From Enterococcus xiangfangensis (GTDB taxonomy: Bacteria; Bacillota; Bacilli; Lactobacillales; Enterococcaceae), in NCBI RefSeq assembly GCF_005405365.1, contig NZ_BJDX01000004.1, forward strand, positions 1-64,000: a DNA stretch of 64,000 nucleotides. The letters run 5' to 3'. The notes beneath the pieces were generated by a model. It had not been told where the DNA came from, did no database searches, and saw only the letters and a list, made by a program, of their open reading frames with translations. Each line of letters opens with the position of its first letter. Position 1 is the first letter of the stretch. Below, one piece after another: positions 9,170 to 21,445 of the stretch. Made by a program: the position numbers and the translations under genes.

Positions 9170-9242
9170 AAAATAGGATTTCAGCTCGTCTTAGTTTGAA
9201 GAGATGTTTATTTTCTGTATGATAGAAATAGAGGTGAAAGCG

Positions 9243-10703
9243 ATGGAAAAACAAACAATCTTACAGGGATTTGAATGGTATCTTCCTGCGGACGGCACTC
9301 ATTGGAATACCTTAGCAGAAAAAGCAGAGGAGCTACGTGATTTAGGAATCGGTGCAATCTGGCTACCACCAGCATGCAAAGGCGCGGCAGGAGCAGAAGA
9401 TGTGGGTTACGGGACGTATGATCTTTATGATCTTGGCGAGTTTGATCAAAAAGGTAGCATTGGGACTAAGTATGGAACAAAAGAAGACTATTTAAATAGC
9501 ATCGTTGCGTTAAAAAAAGCTGGATTAAAAATTTATGCGGATATTGTCTTTGATCACTTCATGGGTGCGGACGAAACAGAAAAGGTTTCAGCAGTTGCTT
9601 ATCAGTTTGACGATCGGACCAAACCGAGTTCTGGCGAAGAAGAGATAGAAGCATGGACAAAATTTACATTTCCTGGTCGTCAAGGAAAATACAATTCGTA
9701 TCAATGGAATTGGAAAAATTTTTCTGGGGTCGATTACGATGCTCGTGAAAAAGATCATGCAATTTTTAATTTTACTGATAAAGGCTGGGAACCAAAGGTT
9801 GATGATGAAAAAGGCAACTTTGATTATTTAATGGGTTGTAATTTGGATATGGAAAATCCAGTGACGATAGAACAGCTAGACAAGTGGGGGAAGTGGTATC
9901 AAGAACTGACGGATGTAGATGGGTATCGATTGGACGCAGTGAAACATATTCGATTTGATTTATTTGTCGATTGGCTGTTAAATCGTCGGAAAGAAAAGGG
10001 AGGAGAGTTGTTCGTCGTTGGGGAGTATTGGTCCGATGAGTTGGAGAAATTGCAGAGATATTTAGAATCGTCAGGAAATCTAATTGCGCTTTTTGATGTG
10101 CCGTTGCACTTCAATTTCCTTCAAGCATCTTCATCGCTAGGGAAATTCGATATGCGGCAAATTTTTACCGGTACGTTGATTGAGACGCGGCCAGACTGGG
10201 CAGTAACGTTTGTTGATAATCATGATACTCAACAGGGGCAAAGTTTGGAGTCTTGGATAGAAGGTTGGTTCAAACTGCATGCGTACAGCCTGATTCTATT
10301 AAGAAACGAGGGAATACCTGTAATTTTTTGGGGCGATCTTTATGGTACTAAAAACGTTGAGGCTGTTGGGGACGGTTTGGATGCCTTGATTAAATTACGG
10401 GAAGAATTAGAGTTTGGAAATCAAACGGATTATCTTGATGATCCAAGCGTGATTGGTTGGACCTTAACGGGAGAATTTGATCAAGCGGATTCAGGAGCGG
10501 CAATTATGATGACCAATGCCCAAGGCGGAGAAAAAACGATGACTGTCAGCGCTATTCATGAAGGTGCGACTTTTGTCGATTTATTAGGAAACAACGAAGC
10601 AAAAGTTATCTTAGATGAAAATGGTCAAGGCGTATTTCCTGTAAATGACGGCCAAGTATCAGTCTATGTAAATGAAAAGTTAGCAAAAAAAATCCGAGGG
10701 TGA
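9243..10703 (+). CDS. cytoplasmic alpha-amylase, GH13
   Basis: Intracellular 1,4-alpha-glucan hydrolase, 486 aa, without a signal peptide. The ATG at 9243 follows AGAGGTGAAAG; the frame upstream to 9204 overlaps a likely promoter (TTGAAG at 9196, TATGAT at 9218). The GH13 catalytic triad is visible: Asp231 in DGYRLDAVKH, Glu261 in VVGEYW, and Asp328 in FVDNHDTQ. Length and the start QTILQGFEWYLPADG match the bacterial cytoplasmic amylase group (GH13_5). It likely degrades internalised maltodextrins or glycogen. It is divergent from the fru operon and convergent with the ClC gene. Confidence 0.93.
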   Translation: MEKQTILQGFEWYLPADGTHWNTLAEKAEELRDLGIGAIWLPPACKGAAGAEDVGYGTYDLYDLGEFDQKGSIGTKYGTKEDYLNSIVALKKAGLKIYADIVFDHFMGADETEKVSAVAYQFDDRTKPSSGEEEIEAWTKFTFPGRQGKYNSYQWNWKNFSGVDYDAREKDHAIFNFTDKGWEPKVDDEKGNFDYLMGCNLDMENPVTIEQLDKWGKWYQELTDVDGYRLDAVKHIRFDLFVDWLLNRRKEKGGELFVVGEYWSDELEKLQRYLESSGNLIALFDVPLHFNFLQASSSLGKFDMRQIFTGTLIETRPDWAVTFVDNHDTQQGQSLESWIEGWFKLHAYSLILLRNEGIPVIFWGDLYGTKNVEAVGDGLDALIKLREELEFGNQTDYLDDPSVIGWTLTGEFDQADSGAAIMMTNAQGGEKTMTVSAIHEGATFVDLLGNNEAKVILDENGQGVFPVNDGQVSVYVNEKLAKKIRG

Positions 10704-10723
10704 GTCGAACTCAGTCTCGGATT
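10691..10723. terminator. bidirectional terminator overlapping the amylase and ClC gene ends
   Basis: AATCCGAG (10691-10698) pairs with CTCGGATT (10716-10723), and an inner TGAGT/ACTCA stem extends it. Both stop codons lie within the hairpin. Confidence 0.75.
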
Positions 10724-12285
10724 GCTTTGTCTTGTTTTTTCGCAATCGCGGCATTAGAGCGGTTGCGAATTTGTTTTTTGATTATTTGAGTATGACCTTC
10801 ATCCGTTAAAATCATCAGCAAGTCACCGATTTTCATAACCGTATCGCCGTGGGTAAGTATCTCCGCTGAGCCGCGGCGAATTGAGATCAATAACATTTCT
10901 TCAGGCCAATTGAAATCGCGGACCATCGTTCCATCTAATGTACTTTCAGCAGTAACAGGAATTTCGATCACGGTCTTATTTCCTGTAATACTAGGAAGAT
11001 GACCAGACAACAAACGTTCAAGCAATGATTCATAGATAGGATTTCCTCCTAATAGATCATTGATGACATATGCGGTCAATGAACAAACGGCTAACGGCAT
11101 TAGATGAGTGATATTACCGACCATCTCGGTGACTAAAATAATAGCAGTCAAAGGCGCTTTACCAATCGCGGTGAAATAACCAGCCATAGCAAAAATAGCA
11201 AAATCACTGATCAAAACAGAATCTACTCCAAACCATTGATGTAAAACAGTCCCATAAATACCACCAATCAGCGCACCTAAAGTTAGGATTGGCAAGAAAA
11301 TACCGCCGGGAAGATTTGCGCCGTATGAAATCATCGAAAAAATAAAGCGGAGCAAAAACAAAAGAATCAATAAACTTAATGAAAAATTCTTTGCACCGAT
11401 TGCTAAAACGATTTGATTTCCGCCACCTAAATAATGTGGAAACCAGAAAGCGACTGGAATGAGTAATAAAAAGGGAATGATTCCATAAAGATATTCTGGC
11501 AAGTGCGATCGTTTATACAATTGCGGCAATGATAAAAGAACAACCTGATAGAAGTAGCCAAGAATACCTAGGATGATTCCTAGTAGAATCAATAATCCAT
11601 AATATTTAAGGGGTAAAGATGGAACGTTAGCAATAAACAAAACGGGTTTTAAACCAAAAAAATTGAGTGAAACTAAGTTTGCTGTTAATGCTGCTGTTAG
11701 CGAAGTTAACCAAATCAAAGGTGAAAAATGGTGATGGACTTCTTCTATTACAAATAATAATCCAGCAATCGGTGCATTGAAGGCAGCACCTAGTCCAGCA
11801 GCTGCACCACTAGAAATAAAGATTTTTTTCTCTGATGTTGAAGCATGTGTGTATTCGCTGAATCCTTGACCGACCATTGCACCCAATTGGATCGATGGAC
11901 CTTCACGGCCAAGAAATAAACCGGAACCGACAGACAAAACGCCGCCGACAAATTTTTTCCAAAGAACGGAAAACCAATTCAACTTAATATCTCCTTGCAA
12001 CGTTCCTTCCACTTGAGGAATGCCGCTACCTTTGATATTCGGTTCTGATTTTATCAAGCGCCCGACGATTAATGCGATACCCAGCATAACCAAACTCCAC
12101 GGAATCAGTCCCAATGGGTGTATTCGAAACCAGAGATAAAGGGTCACAATCTGTTCCATCATTTTTTCAATCAGCAGACGAAACAAACTAACAACTACAC
12201 CGGCCAAAGCGCCGATCAAAACACCTTTTAAAATAAAAATGACTTTTGTACCATCTAAACGTTTGATTTCATGCTCGTTTTTCAT
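10711..12285 (-). CDS. ClC-family chloride/proton antiporter with C-terminal RCK_C domain
   Basis: Membrane transporter, 524 aa. Ion-selectivity motifs are GSGIP at 86-90, GREGP at 126-130 with the gating Glu128, and GGIFLPILTLG. Glu181 in FVIEEV matches the internal proton glutamate, so exchange rather than channel activity is expected. About eleven hydrophobic segments are seen. Residues about 435-510 form a TrkA-C type ligand-binding domain, which in related transporters binds small ligands such as nucleotides. GGAGG precedes the ATG at 12285. Role in acid resistance or ion balance is inferred. Confidence 0.92.
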   Translation of the reverse strand: MKNEHEIKRLDGTKVIFILKGVLIGALAGVVVSLFRLLIEKMMEQIVTLYLWFRIHPLGLIPWSLVMLGIALIVGRLIKSEPNIKGSGIPQVEGTLQGDIKLNWFSVLWKKFVGGVLSVGSGLFLGREGPSIQLGAMVGQGFSEYTHASTSEKKIFISSGAAAGLGAAFNAPIAGLLFVIEEVHHHFSPLIWLTSLTAALTANLVSLNFFGLKPVLFIANVPSLPLKYYGLLILLGIILGILGYFYQVVLLSLPQLYKRSHLPEYLYGIIPFLLLIPVAFWFPHYLGGGNQIVLAIGAKNFSLSLLILLFLLRFIFSMISYGANLPGGIFLPILTLGALIGGIYGTVLHQWFGVDSVLISDFAIFAMAGYFTAIGKAPLTAIILVTEMVGNITHLMPLAVCSLTAYVINDLLGGNPIYESLLERLLSGHLPSITGNKTVIEIPVTAESTLDGTMVRDFNWPEEMLLISIRRGSAEILTHGDTVMKIGDLLMILTDEGHTQIIKKQIRNRSNAAIAKKQDKAIRD

Positions 12286-12395
12286 ATCTTTCCTCCATAA
12301 CTACTATCCAATTTAGCGCGAATCTCTAATAAAAACAAGACTGAATCAATGAATCCGCTTTTTTAAATTGTTGCTAGTGTCGCGAAACTTTCTGA

Positions 12396-12406
12396 GATGC
12401 TATAAT
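12396..12406 (+). promoter_or_regulatory. pcrA extended -10 promoter
   Basis: TGCTATAAT (TATAAT at 12401-12406) is an extended -10 element. No good -35 is seen at the usual distance. Confidence 0.5.
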
Positions 12407-12438
12407 AAAAAAGATTGAATAGAGAAAGGACGTTTTGC

Positions 12439-14676
12439 ATGCCAAACAAACAGGAGTTGTTAGCAGGACTTAACCCTAAACAAAAAGAAGCGGTACTTCA
12501 TACCGAAGGACCGCTATTGATTATGGCAGGAGCAGGAAGTGGGAAGACACGGGTCTTGACCCATCGGATCGCTTATTTAATAGAAGAAAAAAATGTGAAT
12601 CCCTGGAATATCTTAGCGATTACATTTACGAATAAAGCTGCACGCGAAATGAAAGAACGAGTTAATAGCATTTTAGGTCAAGGCGGTCAGGATGTTTGGG
12701 TCTCGACCTTCCACTCGATGTGTGTCCGTATTTTACGACGAGATGTCGATGCGATTGGTTATGATCGGAATTTTACCATTTTGGATGGATCGGATCAGTT
12801 GACCTTGATGAAACGAATCTTAAAGGACTTGAATATCGATCCTAAAAAATACGATCCTCGTTCTATTCTAGGTGCGATCAGCAATGCTAAAAATGAACTG
12901 TTGACCCCAGAAACTTATGCTGAGCGACAAGGATCCTTCTTTGAAGAAATTGTAGCTCGTTGTTATGAAGCGTATCAAAAAGCGCTGCGAAACAATCAAA
13001 GTATGGACTTCGATGACTTGATCATGAATACGATTCGACTATTCGAAGAAAACGAAGAGGTCTTGACCTATTACCAACATAAATTCCATTACTTACATGT
13101 CGATGAATACCAAGATACCAATCATGCGCAGTACACATTGGTGAATATGTTGGCCGCTCGATTCCGCAATTTGTGTGTAGTAGGCGATGCGGATCAGAGT
13201 ATTTACGGCTGGCGCGGTGCGGATATGCAAAATATTTTAGATTTTGAGAAAGATTATCATGATGCGTCAGTTATTTTATTAGAACAAAACTATCGTTCAA
13301 CTAAAAGTATTTTAGACGCGGCAAATCAAGTCATAAAAAATAACAGCAATCGCCGAGATAAAAATCTTTGGACGGATAATCAAGCCGGCGAACAAATCAC
13401 GTATTATCGTGCAGATAGCGAAAGAGACGAAGCACAATTCATCGTCAGCAAGATAAAGGAAGAAATCCAAAGCCAAAATCGCAGCTATAATGACTTTGCG
13501 GTTTTGTATCGAACGAACGCACAATCACGGGTGATCGAAGACACATTAGTGAAATCAAATGTTCCCTATACGATGGTCGGCGGACACAAATTCTATGATC
13601 GAAAAGAGATCAAAGACATTATCGCTTATTTGAATATTATCAATAATCCGCGAGATGGCGTCAGCTTTGAACGAGTGGTCAATACGCCAAAACGTGGGAT
13701 CGGTGCCGCATCAGTTGAAAAATTAAGAAATTTTGCGGCGATGCATGATTGGTCTTTGGTCGAAGCGGCTCAAAATGTAGATTTAGCCAATATTTCTGGT
13801 AAAGCTGGTCGGATGATTGGGGAATTCGGTACGATGATCACACAGTTCCAAGAAATGGTCGCTTATCTTCCTGTAACGGACTTAGTCGATCAAATATTGG
13901 AACGAACAGGTTACTTAGCAGAGTTAAAAAATCAGCGGACTTTAGAAGCTGAATCACGGTTGGAAAACTTAGAAGAATTCCGTTCTGTTACACAAGAATT
14001 TGATAAACGCAATACGGTGCAAGACGAAGAAACTGACGCAGCAGAAAAACTGGCCGTCTTCTTGAATGACTTGGCATTAGTGTCTGATCTTGATGATTAT
14101 CAAGAAGACAGCGCACAAGTTACTTTGATGACGTTACACGCAGCCAAAGGGCTTGAGTTTCCGATCGTCTTTTTGATTGGGATGGAAGAAAAAATCTTCC
14201 CATTGTCGCGGTCATTGATGGAAGAAGCGGAGTTAGAAGAAGAACGACGCTTAGCCTATGTAGGCATTACGCGAGCAGAAGAACAACTCTATTTGACAAA
14301 CGCCTTTTCACGGACCCTTTATGGGAAAACGCAATACAATCAGCCTTCTCGTTTTGTTGCAGAGATCGATGACAATTTGCTGAATGCTGTAGGGATGCAG
14401 CCGCAGCCAAAAGCTAGTTTCAATAGTCCATTTAAAAATAATCCGCTGAAACCTAAATATCAACACGCGACTCGTGAACCGATGATGGATAAGACGGCTT
14501 CCGGCGGGGATAAAGAAAATTGGAATCCTGGCGACAAGGTCCAACATCGAAAATGGGGCGTCGGTACGGTAGTAAAAGTCAGCGGCAAAGCCCAAGATAT
14601 CGAATTAGACATCGCATTTCCGCAACAAGGGATCAAACGATTATTAGCGGCTTTTGCACCGATTGAAAAGATGTAA
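12439..14676 (+). CDS. pcrA: ATP-dependent DNA helicase PcrA
   Basis: Superfamily 1A 3'-5' helicase, 745 aa, for repair and for clearing protein-DNA blocks. The ATG at 12439 is used because AAAGGA lies eight nt before it; the in-frame TTG at 12415 is upstream of the ribosome site. Walker A GAGSGKT is at 31-37, Walker B VDEYQDTN near 224, and QNYRST and GRTGY-type motifs follow. The C-terminal [17 protein letters not shown] is the Tudor-like fold that binds RNA polymerase in PcrA/UvrD. It is followed by ligA. Confidence 0.97.
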   Translation: MPNKQELLAGLNPKQKEAVLHTEGPLLIMAGAGSGKTRVLTHRIAYLIEEKNVNPWNILAITFTNKAAREMKERVNSILGQGGQDVWVSTFHSMCVRILRRDVDAIGYDRNFTILDGSDQLTLMKRILKDLNIDPKKYDPRSILGAISNAKNELLTPETYAERQGSFFEEIVARCYEAYQKALRNNQSMDFDDLIMNTIRLFEENEEVLTYYQHKFHYLHVDEYQDTNHAQYTLVNMLAARFRNLCVVGDADQSIYGWRGADMQNILDFEKDYHDASVILLEQNYRSTKSILDAANQVIKNNSNRRDKNLWTDNQAGEQITYYRADSERDEAQFIVSKIKEEIQSQNRSYNDFAVLYRTNAQSRVIEDTLVKSNVPYTMVGGHKFYDRKEIKDIIAYLNIINNPRDGVSFERVVNTPKRGIGAASVEKLRNFAAMHDWSLVEAAQNVDLANISGKAGRMIGEFGTMITQFQEMVAYLPVTDLVDQILERTGYLAELKNQRTLEAESRLENLEEFRSVTQEFDKRNTVQDEETDAAEKLAVFLNDLALVSDLDDYQEDSAQVTLMTLHAAKGLEFPIVFLIGMEEKIFPLSRSLMEEAELEEERRLAYVGITRAEEQLYLTNAFSRTLYGKTQYNQPSRFVAEIDDNLLNAVGMQPQPKASFNSPFKNNPLKPKYQHATREPMMDKTASGGDKENWNPGDKVQHRKWGVGTVVKVSGKAQDIELDIAFPQQGIKRLLAAFAPIEKM

Positions 14677-14729
14677 CTTTCTTTTTTTGTAAAGGTAATA
14701 ATCAAAAATAAGTTGTATGTGTCCTTTAA

Positions 14730-16778
<2,049 letters not shown>

Positions 16779-16809
16779 CTAATTTTAGATAGAAGATTAT
16801 AGAAGATTG

Positions 16810-16839
16810 TTGACGAGTCTATAAACGAACGAGTATTAT
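16810..16839 (+). promoter_or_regulatory. possible gatCAB promoter
   Basis: TTGACG at 16810-16815 and TATTAT at 16834-16839 are 18 nt apart. The start of gatC is about 145 nt further on, so a leader would be present. The 206-bp gap after ligA shows no clear terminator. Confidence 0.4.
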
Positions 16840-16984
16840 AAAAAAGCGTCGGCTCTATTAAAATTTGTCTTGTTTAAATTGTTTGAATTGAATATTTTTT
16901 TTCAAGAAATTTCAAGAAAAAACCATGAATTCTAATAGAGTTATGATAAAATAATTGAAAATTGACAAAAGAAAGAGGGATATT

Positions 16985-17290
16985 ATGGCAATCAATGAAG
17001 AACAAGTCAAACATGTGGCAAAACTTGCGAAACTTTCTTTCTCAGATGATGAATTGGCTGGGTTTACCGATCAATTAGGGAAAATAATCGACATGGTTGA
17101 ACAATTAGGCGAAGTGGATACGGAAGGTGTGCCATTTACTTCTAATGTTTCAGCAATGATCAATGTCATGCGAGAAGACGTCGCTGCACCAGGCTGGTCA
17201 CGCGATGAGTTAATGAAAAATGTACCGGAAAGCGAAGATGGTTTCATCAAAGTTCCGGCAATCATCGACAACGGAGAGGCTGGTGCATAA
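16985..17290 (+). CDS. gatC: aspartyl/glutamyl-tRNA amidotransferase subunit C
   Basis: Small subunit (101 aa) of the GatCAB complex, which converts Glu-tRNA(Gln), and often Asp-tRNA(Asn), to the amide form. The ATG at 16985 follows AAAGAGGG; the longer frame from 16955 adds ten residues before this site. The sequence [16 protein letters not shown] is typical. It overlaps gatA by one nt (TAATG), consistent with coupled translation. Confidence 0.95.
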   Translation: MAINEEQVKHVAKLAKLSFSDDELAGFTDQLGKIIDMVEQLGEVDTEGVPFTSNVSAMINVMREDVAAPGWSRDELMKNVPESEDGFIKVPAIIDNGEAGA

Positions 17291-18759
17291 TGGAAAAGTT
17301 ATATGATAAATCAATTGAAGAATTACACAGTCTGCTTGTTTCAAAAGAAATCACAGCAACTGACTTAACGAGTGAAACGTATGCTCGAATTAAAGAAACA
17401 GAAAAAGACATTGATGCATTCATTACATTAAATGAAGAAAAAGCAATGGATTTAGCGAAAGCAATCGATGCCAAAGGAATCACTGAAGAAAATGCAATGG
17501 CAGGGATTCCGATTGGGATTAAAGACAATATTGTAACTAAGGGAATCTTAACGACAGCAGCATCTAAAATCTTGTCAAATTTCCAACCAATCTACGATGC
17601 GACTGTTATGGAGAAAATTTACAGCGCAGATTTGATTCCAGTTGGGAAACTTAACATGGATGAATTTGCGATGGGAAGTTCAAGTGAGACTTCTTACTTC
17701 AAGAAAACAAAAAATGCTTGGGATCAAACAAAAGTTCCTGGTGGTTCTTCAGGCGGTTCAGCAGCATCAGTCGCTGCCGGTGAAATTCCGGTTTCTTTAG
17801 GGAGCGATACAGGTGGGAGTATTCGCCAACCAGCTGCGTTTAACGGAATCGTAGGATTAAAACCAACTTACGGACGCGTTTCACGTTTTGGCTTGATTGC
17901 TTTTGCTTCATCATTAGATCAAATTGGACCGTTTACTCGTACGGTCAAAGACAATGCTTTAGCATTGAACGCAATTAGCGGATACGATCCAAAAGACGGC
18001 ACTTCAGCTGGTGTTTCTGTCCCTGATTTTGCGGCTGGTTTAACAGGAGACATCAAAGGGATGAAAATCGCTTTACCAAAAGAATATATGGCAGAAGGAA
18101 TCGAACCTGGTGTTAAAGCAGCAATCGTCAAAGCAGTAGAAACATTCAAGGCATTAGGCGCAACAGTTGAGGAAGTCAGCTTGCCTCATTCAAAATATGG
18201 TGTAGAAGTGTATTATATTATTGCTTCATCAGAAGCAAGTTCAAATTTGCAACGTTTTGATGGGATTCGCTACGGCTTCCGTTCAGAAGATGTTCAAAAC
18301 TTGGAAGATGTTTATGTAAATACACGGACTGAAGGTTTTGGCGATGAAGTGAAACGCCGGATCATGTTGGGAACATTCTCACTTTCAGCGGGTTACTATG
18401 ATGCATACTTCAAAAAAGCAGGACAAGTCCGGACTTTGATCAAACAAGATTTTGATAAGATTTTTGCTGACTACGATTTAATCATCGGCCCAACTTCACC
18501 AACTGTTGCTTTTGGTATTGGCGAAAATGTTGATGATCCGATTACGATGTATTTAAATGATATTTTGACGATTCCAGTGAACTTGGCTGGTTTACCAGGG
18601 ATGTCTGTTCCAGCTGGATTCTCAGAAGGCTTACCGGTAGGTCTACAAATCATTGGGAAACATTTTGATGAATCAACAATGTATAAAGCGGCTTATGCTT
18701 TTGAACAAGCTACAGATTTCCATAAACAAAAACCTGTGATTTTAGGGGGGGACAAATAA
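17290..18759 (+). CDS. gatA: glutamyl-tRNA(Gln) amidotransferase subunit A
   Basis: Amidase-signature subunit, 489 aa, that releases ammonia from glutamine for GatB. The Ser-cisSer-Lys triad is visible: Lys78 in GIKDN, Ser153 in GGSSGGS and Ser177 in DTGGSIRQ. Length is normal. It overlaps both gatC and gatB by one nt, so the three subunits are likely made in equal amount. Confidence 0.97.
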   Translation: MEKLYDKSIEELHSLLVSKEITATDLTSETYARIKETEKDIDAFITLNEEKAMDLAKAIDAKGITEENAMAGIPIGIKDNIVTKGILTTAASKILSNFQPIYDATVMEKIYSADLIPVGKLNMDEFAMGSSSETSYFKKTKNAWDQTKVPGGSSGGSAASVAAGEIPVSLGSDTGGSIRQPAAFNGIVGLKPTYGRVSRFGLIAFASSLDQIGPFTRTVKDNALALNAISGYDPKDGTSAGVSVPDFAAGLTGDIKGMKIALPKEYMAEGIEPGVKAAIVKAVETFKALGATVEEVSLPHSKYGVEVYYIIASSEASSNLQRFDGIRYGFRSEDVQNLEDVYVNTRTEGFGDEVKRRIMLGTFSLSAGYYDAYFKKAGQVRTLIKQDFDKIFADYDLIIGPTSPTVAFGIGENVDDPITMYLNDILTIPVNLAGLPGMSVPAGFSEGLPVGLQIIGKHFDESTMYKAAYAFEQATDFHKQKPVILGGDK

Positions 18760-20189
18760 TGAACTTAGAGACAGTTATTGGGCTTGAAGTCCATGTGGAA
18801 TTAAAGACAAACTCTAAAATCTTTTCACCTGCGCCCGCTCACTTTGGTGCAGAAGCAAACACAAATACAAATATTATCGACTGGGGCTACCCAGGTGTCT
18901 TACCAGTCATGAACAAAGCAGCGATTGAATTCGGAATGAAAGCTGCACTTGCTTTAAACTGTGAAGTCTCACAAAATATGCACTTTGACCGTAAAAATTA
19001 TTTCTATCCTGATAATCCAAAAGCTTATCAAATCTCACAATTTGATGAACCAATCGGTCATGATGGCTGGATCGAGATCGACGTCAACGGCAAAAAGAAA
19101 AAAATCCGGATCGAACGGGTTCATTTAGAAGAAGATGCCGGTAAAAACATGCACGGAATCGGCGGCTATTCTTATGTCGATTTGAACCGTCAAGGCACGC
19201 CATTGATTGAGATCGTTTCTGAAGCAGACATGCGTTCACCGGAAGAAGCCAATGCTTATTTGGAAGCATTGCGCTCAATCATCCAATTTACAGGTGTTAG
19301 TGATGTGAAGATGGAAGAAGGTTCAATGCGTTGTGATGCAAATATTTCGTTGCGTCCTTATGGTCAAGAAGAATTTGGGACTAAAACGGAATTGAAAAAC
19401 TTGAACTCAATCAGTTTTGTAAAAAAAGGATTGACCTTTGAAGTTCAACGTCAAACAAAAGTCTTATTATCCGGTGGAACGATTCAACAAGAAACTCGCC
19501 GTTATGATGAAGGGACAAATAAAACGATCTTAATGCGGGTAAAAGAAGGATCAAGCGACTACCGTTACTTCCCAGAACCTGATATTCCACATTTTGAAAT
19601 AGACAGTGAATGGGTTGAAAAAGTCCGTGAATCATTGCCTGAGATGCCAGCAGCACGTCGTGAACGTTACGTAAATGATTTAGGTTTACCAGAGTACGAT
19701 TCAATGGTCTTAACATTGAGCCGTGAAATGTCTGACTTCTTTGAAGAAACATTAGCAGAAGGCGCCGATGCCAAACAAGCTTCTAACTGGTTGATGGGTG
19801 AAGTTTCGGCATATGTGAATAGTGAAAAATTAGAATTAGCCGATACAAAATTAACACCAAATAATTTAGCCGGCATGATTAAATTAATCGCTGATGGAAC
19901 AATCAGTTCTAAGATCGCGAAGAAAGTTTTCCGCGAATTGATTGAAAACGGCGGCGACGCAAAAGAAGTCGTTGAAGCGAAAGGACTTGTTCAATTATCT
20001 GATCCTGCACAATTATTGCCAATGATCAATGAAGTATTAGATAATAACGAACAATCCGTAGAAGACTTCAAAAATGGGAAAGACCGTGCAGTTGGTTTCT
20101 TAGTTGGACAAATTATGAAAGCAACGAAAGGGAAAGCAAACCCTGGTGTGGTAAATAAATTGCTTCAAGAGGAATTAGCAAAACGGTAA
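18759..20189 (+). CDS. gatB: aspartyl/glutamyl-tRNA amidotransferase subunit B
   Basis: Kinase/transamidase subunit, 476 aa, that activates the misacylated tRNA. It begins [16 protein letters not shown] and contains the GatB signature [15 protein letters not shown]. The C-terminal YqeY-like helical tail (about 330-476) is the tRNA-binding domain. The gene starts within the TAATG of gatA and ends 11 nt before the lipid kinase. Confidence 0.97.
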   Translation: MNLETVIGLEVHVELKTNSKIFSPAPAHFGAEANTNTNIIDWGYPGVLPVMNKAAIEFGMKAALALNCEVSQNMHFDRKNYFYPDNPKAYQISQFDEPIGHDGWIEIDVNGKKKKIRIERVHLEEDAGKNMHGIGGYSYVDLNRQGTPLIEIVSEADMRSPEEANAYLEALRSIIQFTGVSDVKMEEGSMRCDANISLRPYGQEEFGTKTELKNLNSISFVKKGLTFEVQRQTKVLLSGGTIQQETRRYDEGTNKTILMRVKEGSSDYRYFPEPDIPHFEIDSEWVEKVRESLPEMPAARRERYVNDLGLPEYDSMVLTLSREMSDFFEETLAEGADAKQASNWLMGEVSAYVNSEKLELADTKLTPNNLAGMIKLIADGTISSKIAKKVFRELIENGGDAKEVVEAKGLVQLSDPAQLLPMINEVLDNNEQSVEDFKNGKDRAVGFLVGQIMKATKGKANPGVVNKLLQEELAKR

Positions 20190-20200
20190 GGAGCTCGATC

Positions 20201-21211
20201 ATGAGAAAAGCACGACTGATTTATAATCCAGTATCCGGAAAAGAGATCATGCGTAATAATTTGGCAGATATCTTAGATGCCATTGAAAAAGCAGGTTATG
20301 AAGCAAGTGCCTTTGCTACGACTCCTGAACCCGATTCAGCAAAAAATGAAGCGACCCGTGCTGCAGAAGCTGGTTTTGACCTAGTTGTTGCAGCTGGCGG
20401 GGATGGAACGATCAATGAAGTTGTTAACGGAATTGCTGGTTTAAAAAAACGTCCGAAAATGGCGATTATTCCTGCGGGGACTACGAATGATTACGCCCGC
20501 GCTTTAAAAGTGCCACGTGGTAATGTCAAAGCGGCAGCAGAAGTCATTCAAAAACAACAAACGGTCAAAATGGATATCGGAAAAGCTGCAGGGACATATT
20601 TTATCAATATTGCAGCTGGCGGTTCGTTGACTGAGCTGACTTATGAGGTCCCTTCTGAACTGAAAAGTATTTTTGGTTACTTGGCTTATTTAGCCAAAGG
20701 TGCCGAAATGCTTCCGCGGATCAAGCCGACTAAGATGCGGTTAGTCTATGAAGGCGGCGAGTATGAAGGTAACGCTTCAATGTTTTTCTTAGGATTGACA
20801 AATTCTATCGGCGGCTTTGAAACGATTGCACCAGATGCTAAATTAGACGATGGAAAGTTTTCGCTGATTGTTGTGAAAACAGCCAATCTGTTTGAAATCG
20901 TCCGCTTGATTACGTTAGTATTGAACGGCGGAAAACATGTCAATGATTCAAAAGTTTTATACGTTAAAACTAGTTTCTTGGATGCCAGCTTAATTGATAC
21001 TGATAAAAAGATGATGATCAATTTAGATGGTGAATACGGCGGTGATGCTCCCATGCGTTTTGAAAATCTTCATCAACACATTGAGTTTTACGCAAATACT
21101 GATGAAATCAATGACGATGCGATTTTGGGCGATGATGATCAGACCCGTGAAGCAGGAATTGAGCTTGTTAAAGAGTATGAAAAGATTCAAGAAGAAGATT
21201 CAGAAGAGTAA
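20201..21211 (+). CDS. dgkB: diacylglycerol kinase, DgkB/YegS type
   Basis: Soluble lipid kinase, 336 aa, expected to phosphorylate diacylglycerol released during lipoteichoic-acid synthesis. The nucleotide-binding motif GGDGTINEVVNG lies near residues 66-77, followed by IPAGTTNDYARAL. It starts 11 nt after gatB with a GGAG ribosome site, so it is likely in the gat transcript. The acidic C-terminal tail (EEDSEE) is a feature of the sequence with no known role. Confidence 0.92.
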   Translation: MRKARLIYNPVSGKEIMRNNLADILDAIEKAGYEASAFATTPEPDSAKNEATRAAEAGFDLVVAAGGDGTINEVVNGIAGLKKRPKMAIIPAGTTNDYARALKVPRGNVKAAAEVIQKQQTVKMDIGKAAGTYFINIAAGGSLTELTYEVPSELKSIFGYLAYLAKGAEMLPRIKPTKMRLVYEGGEYEGNASMFFLGLTNSIGGFETIAPDAKLDDGKFSLIVVKTANLFEIVRLITLVLNGGKHVNDSKVLYVKTSFLDASLIDTDKKMMINLDGEYGGDAPMRFENLHQHIEFYANTDEINDDAILGDDDQTREAGIELVKEYEKIQEEDSEE

Positions 21212-21216
21212 GACTA

Positions 21217-21248
21217 AACGTTTCTGTCGTACGGCAGGAACGTTTTTT
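21217..21248 (+). terminator. terminator after dgkB
   Basis: AACGTTTCTGTCG pairs with CGGCAGGAACGTT, with two G-T wobbles, followed by a T-run. Confidence 0.8.
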
Positions 21249-21309
21249 GCAGCTTAGTGCCATTAAATTTTTTAAAAATAAACTTTTGAAAAAGTAGAGG
21301 CTCAGCAAC

Positions 21310-21401
21310 ATCGAAAAATTCACACAAAACTGACCGGCGAGGGATTTATTCTTACAAAACTCTTAAGGGTCTAACGCTTAGCGCTACCTTGCTTTTTCGA
21401 T
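21310..21401 (+). other. possible structured leader of the rRNA methyltransferase gene
   Basis: ATCGAAAAA at 21310-21318 and its exact reverse complement at 21393-21401 enclose a 74-nt stretch containing a small TAaCGC/GCGcTA hairpin (21372-21386). The position, just before the gene, suits a leader element. No known riboswitch class was recognised. Confidence 0.3.
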
Positions 21402-21445
21402 TAGAATTCATTAGAATAGGTAAATCAGCCTTGAAGGAGAATGAA

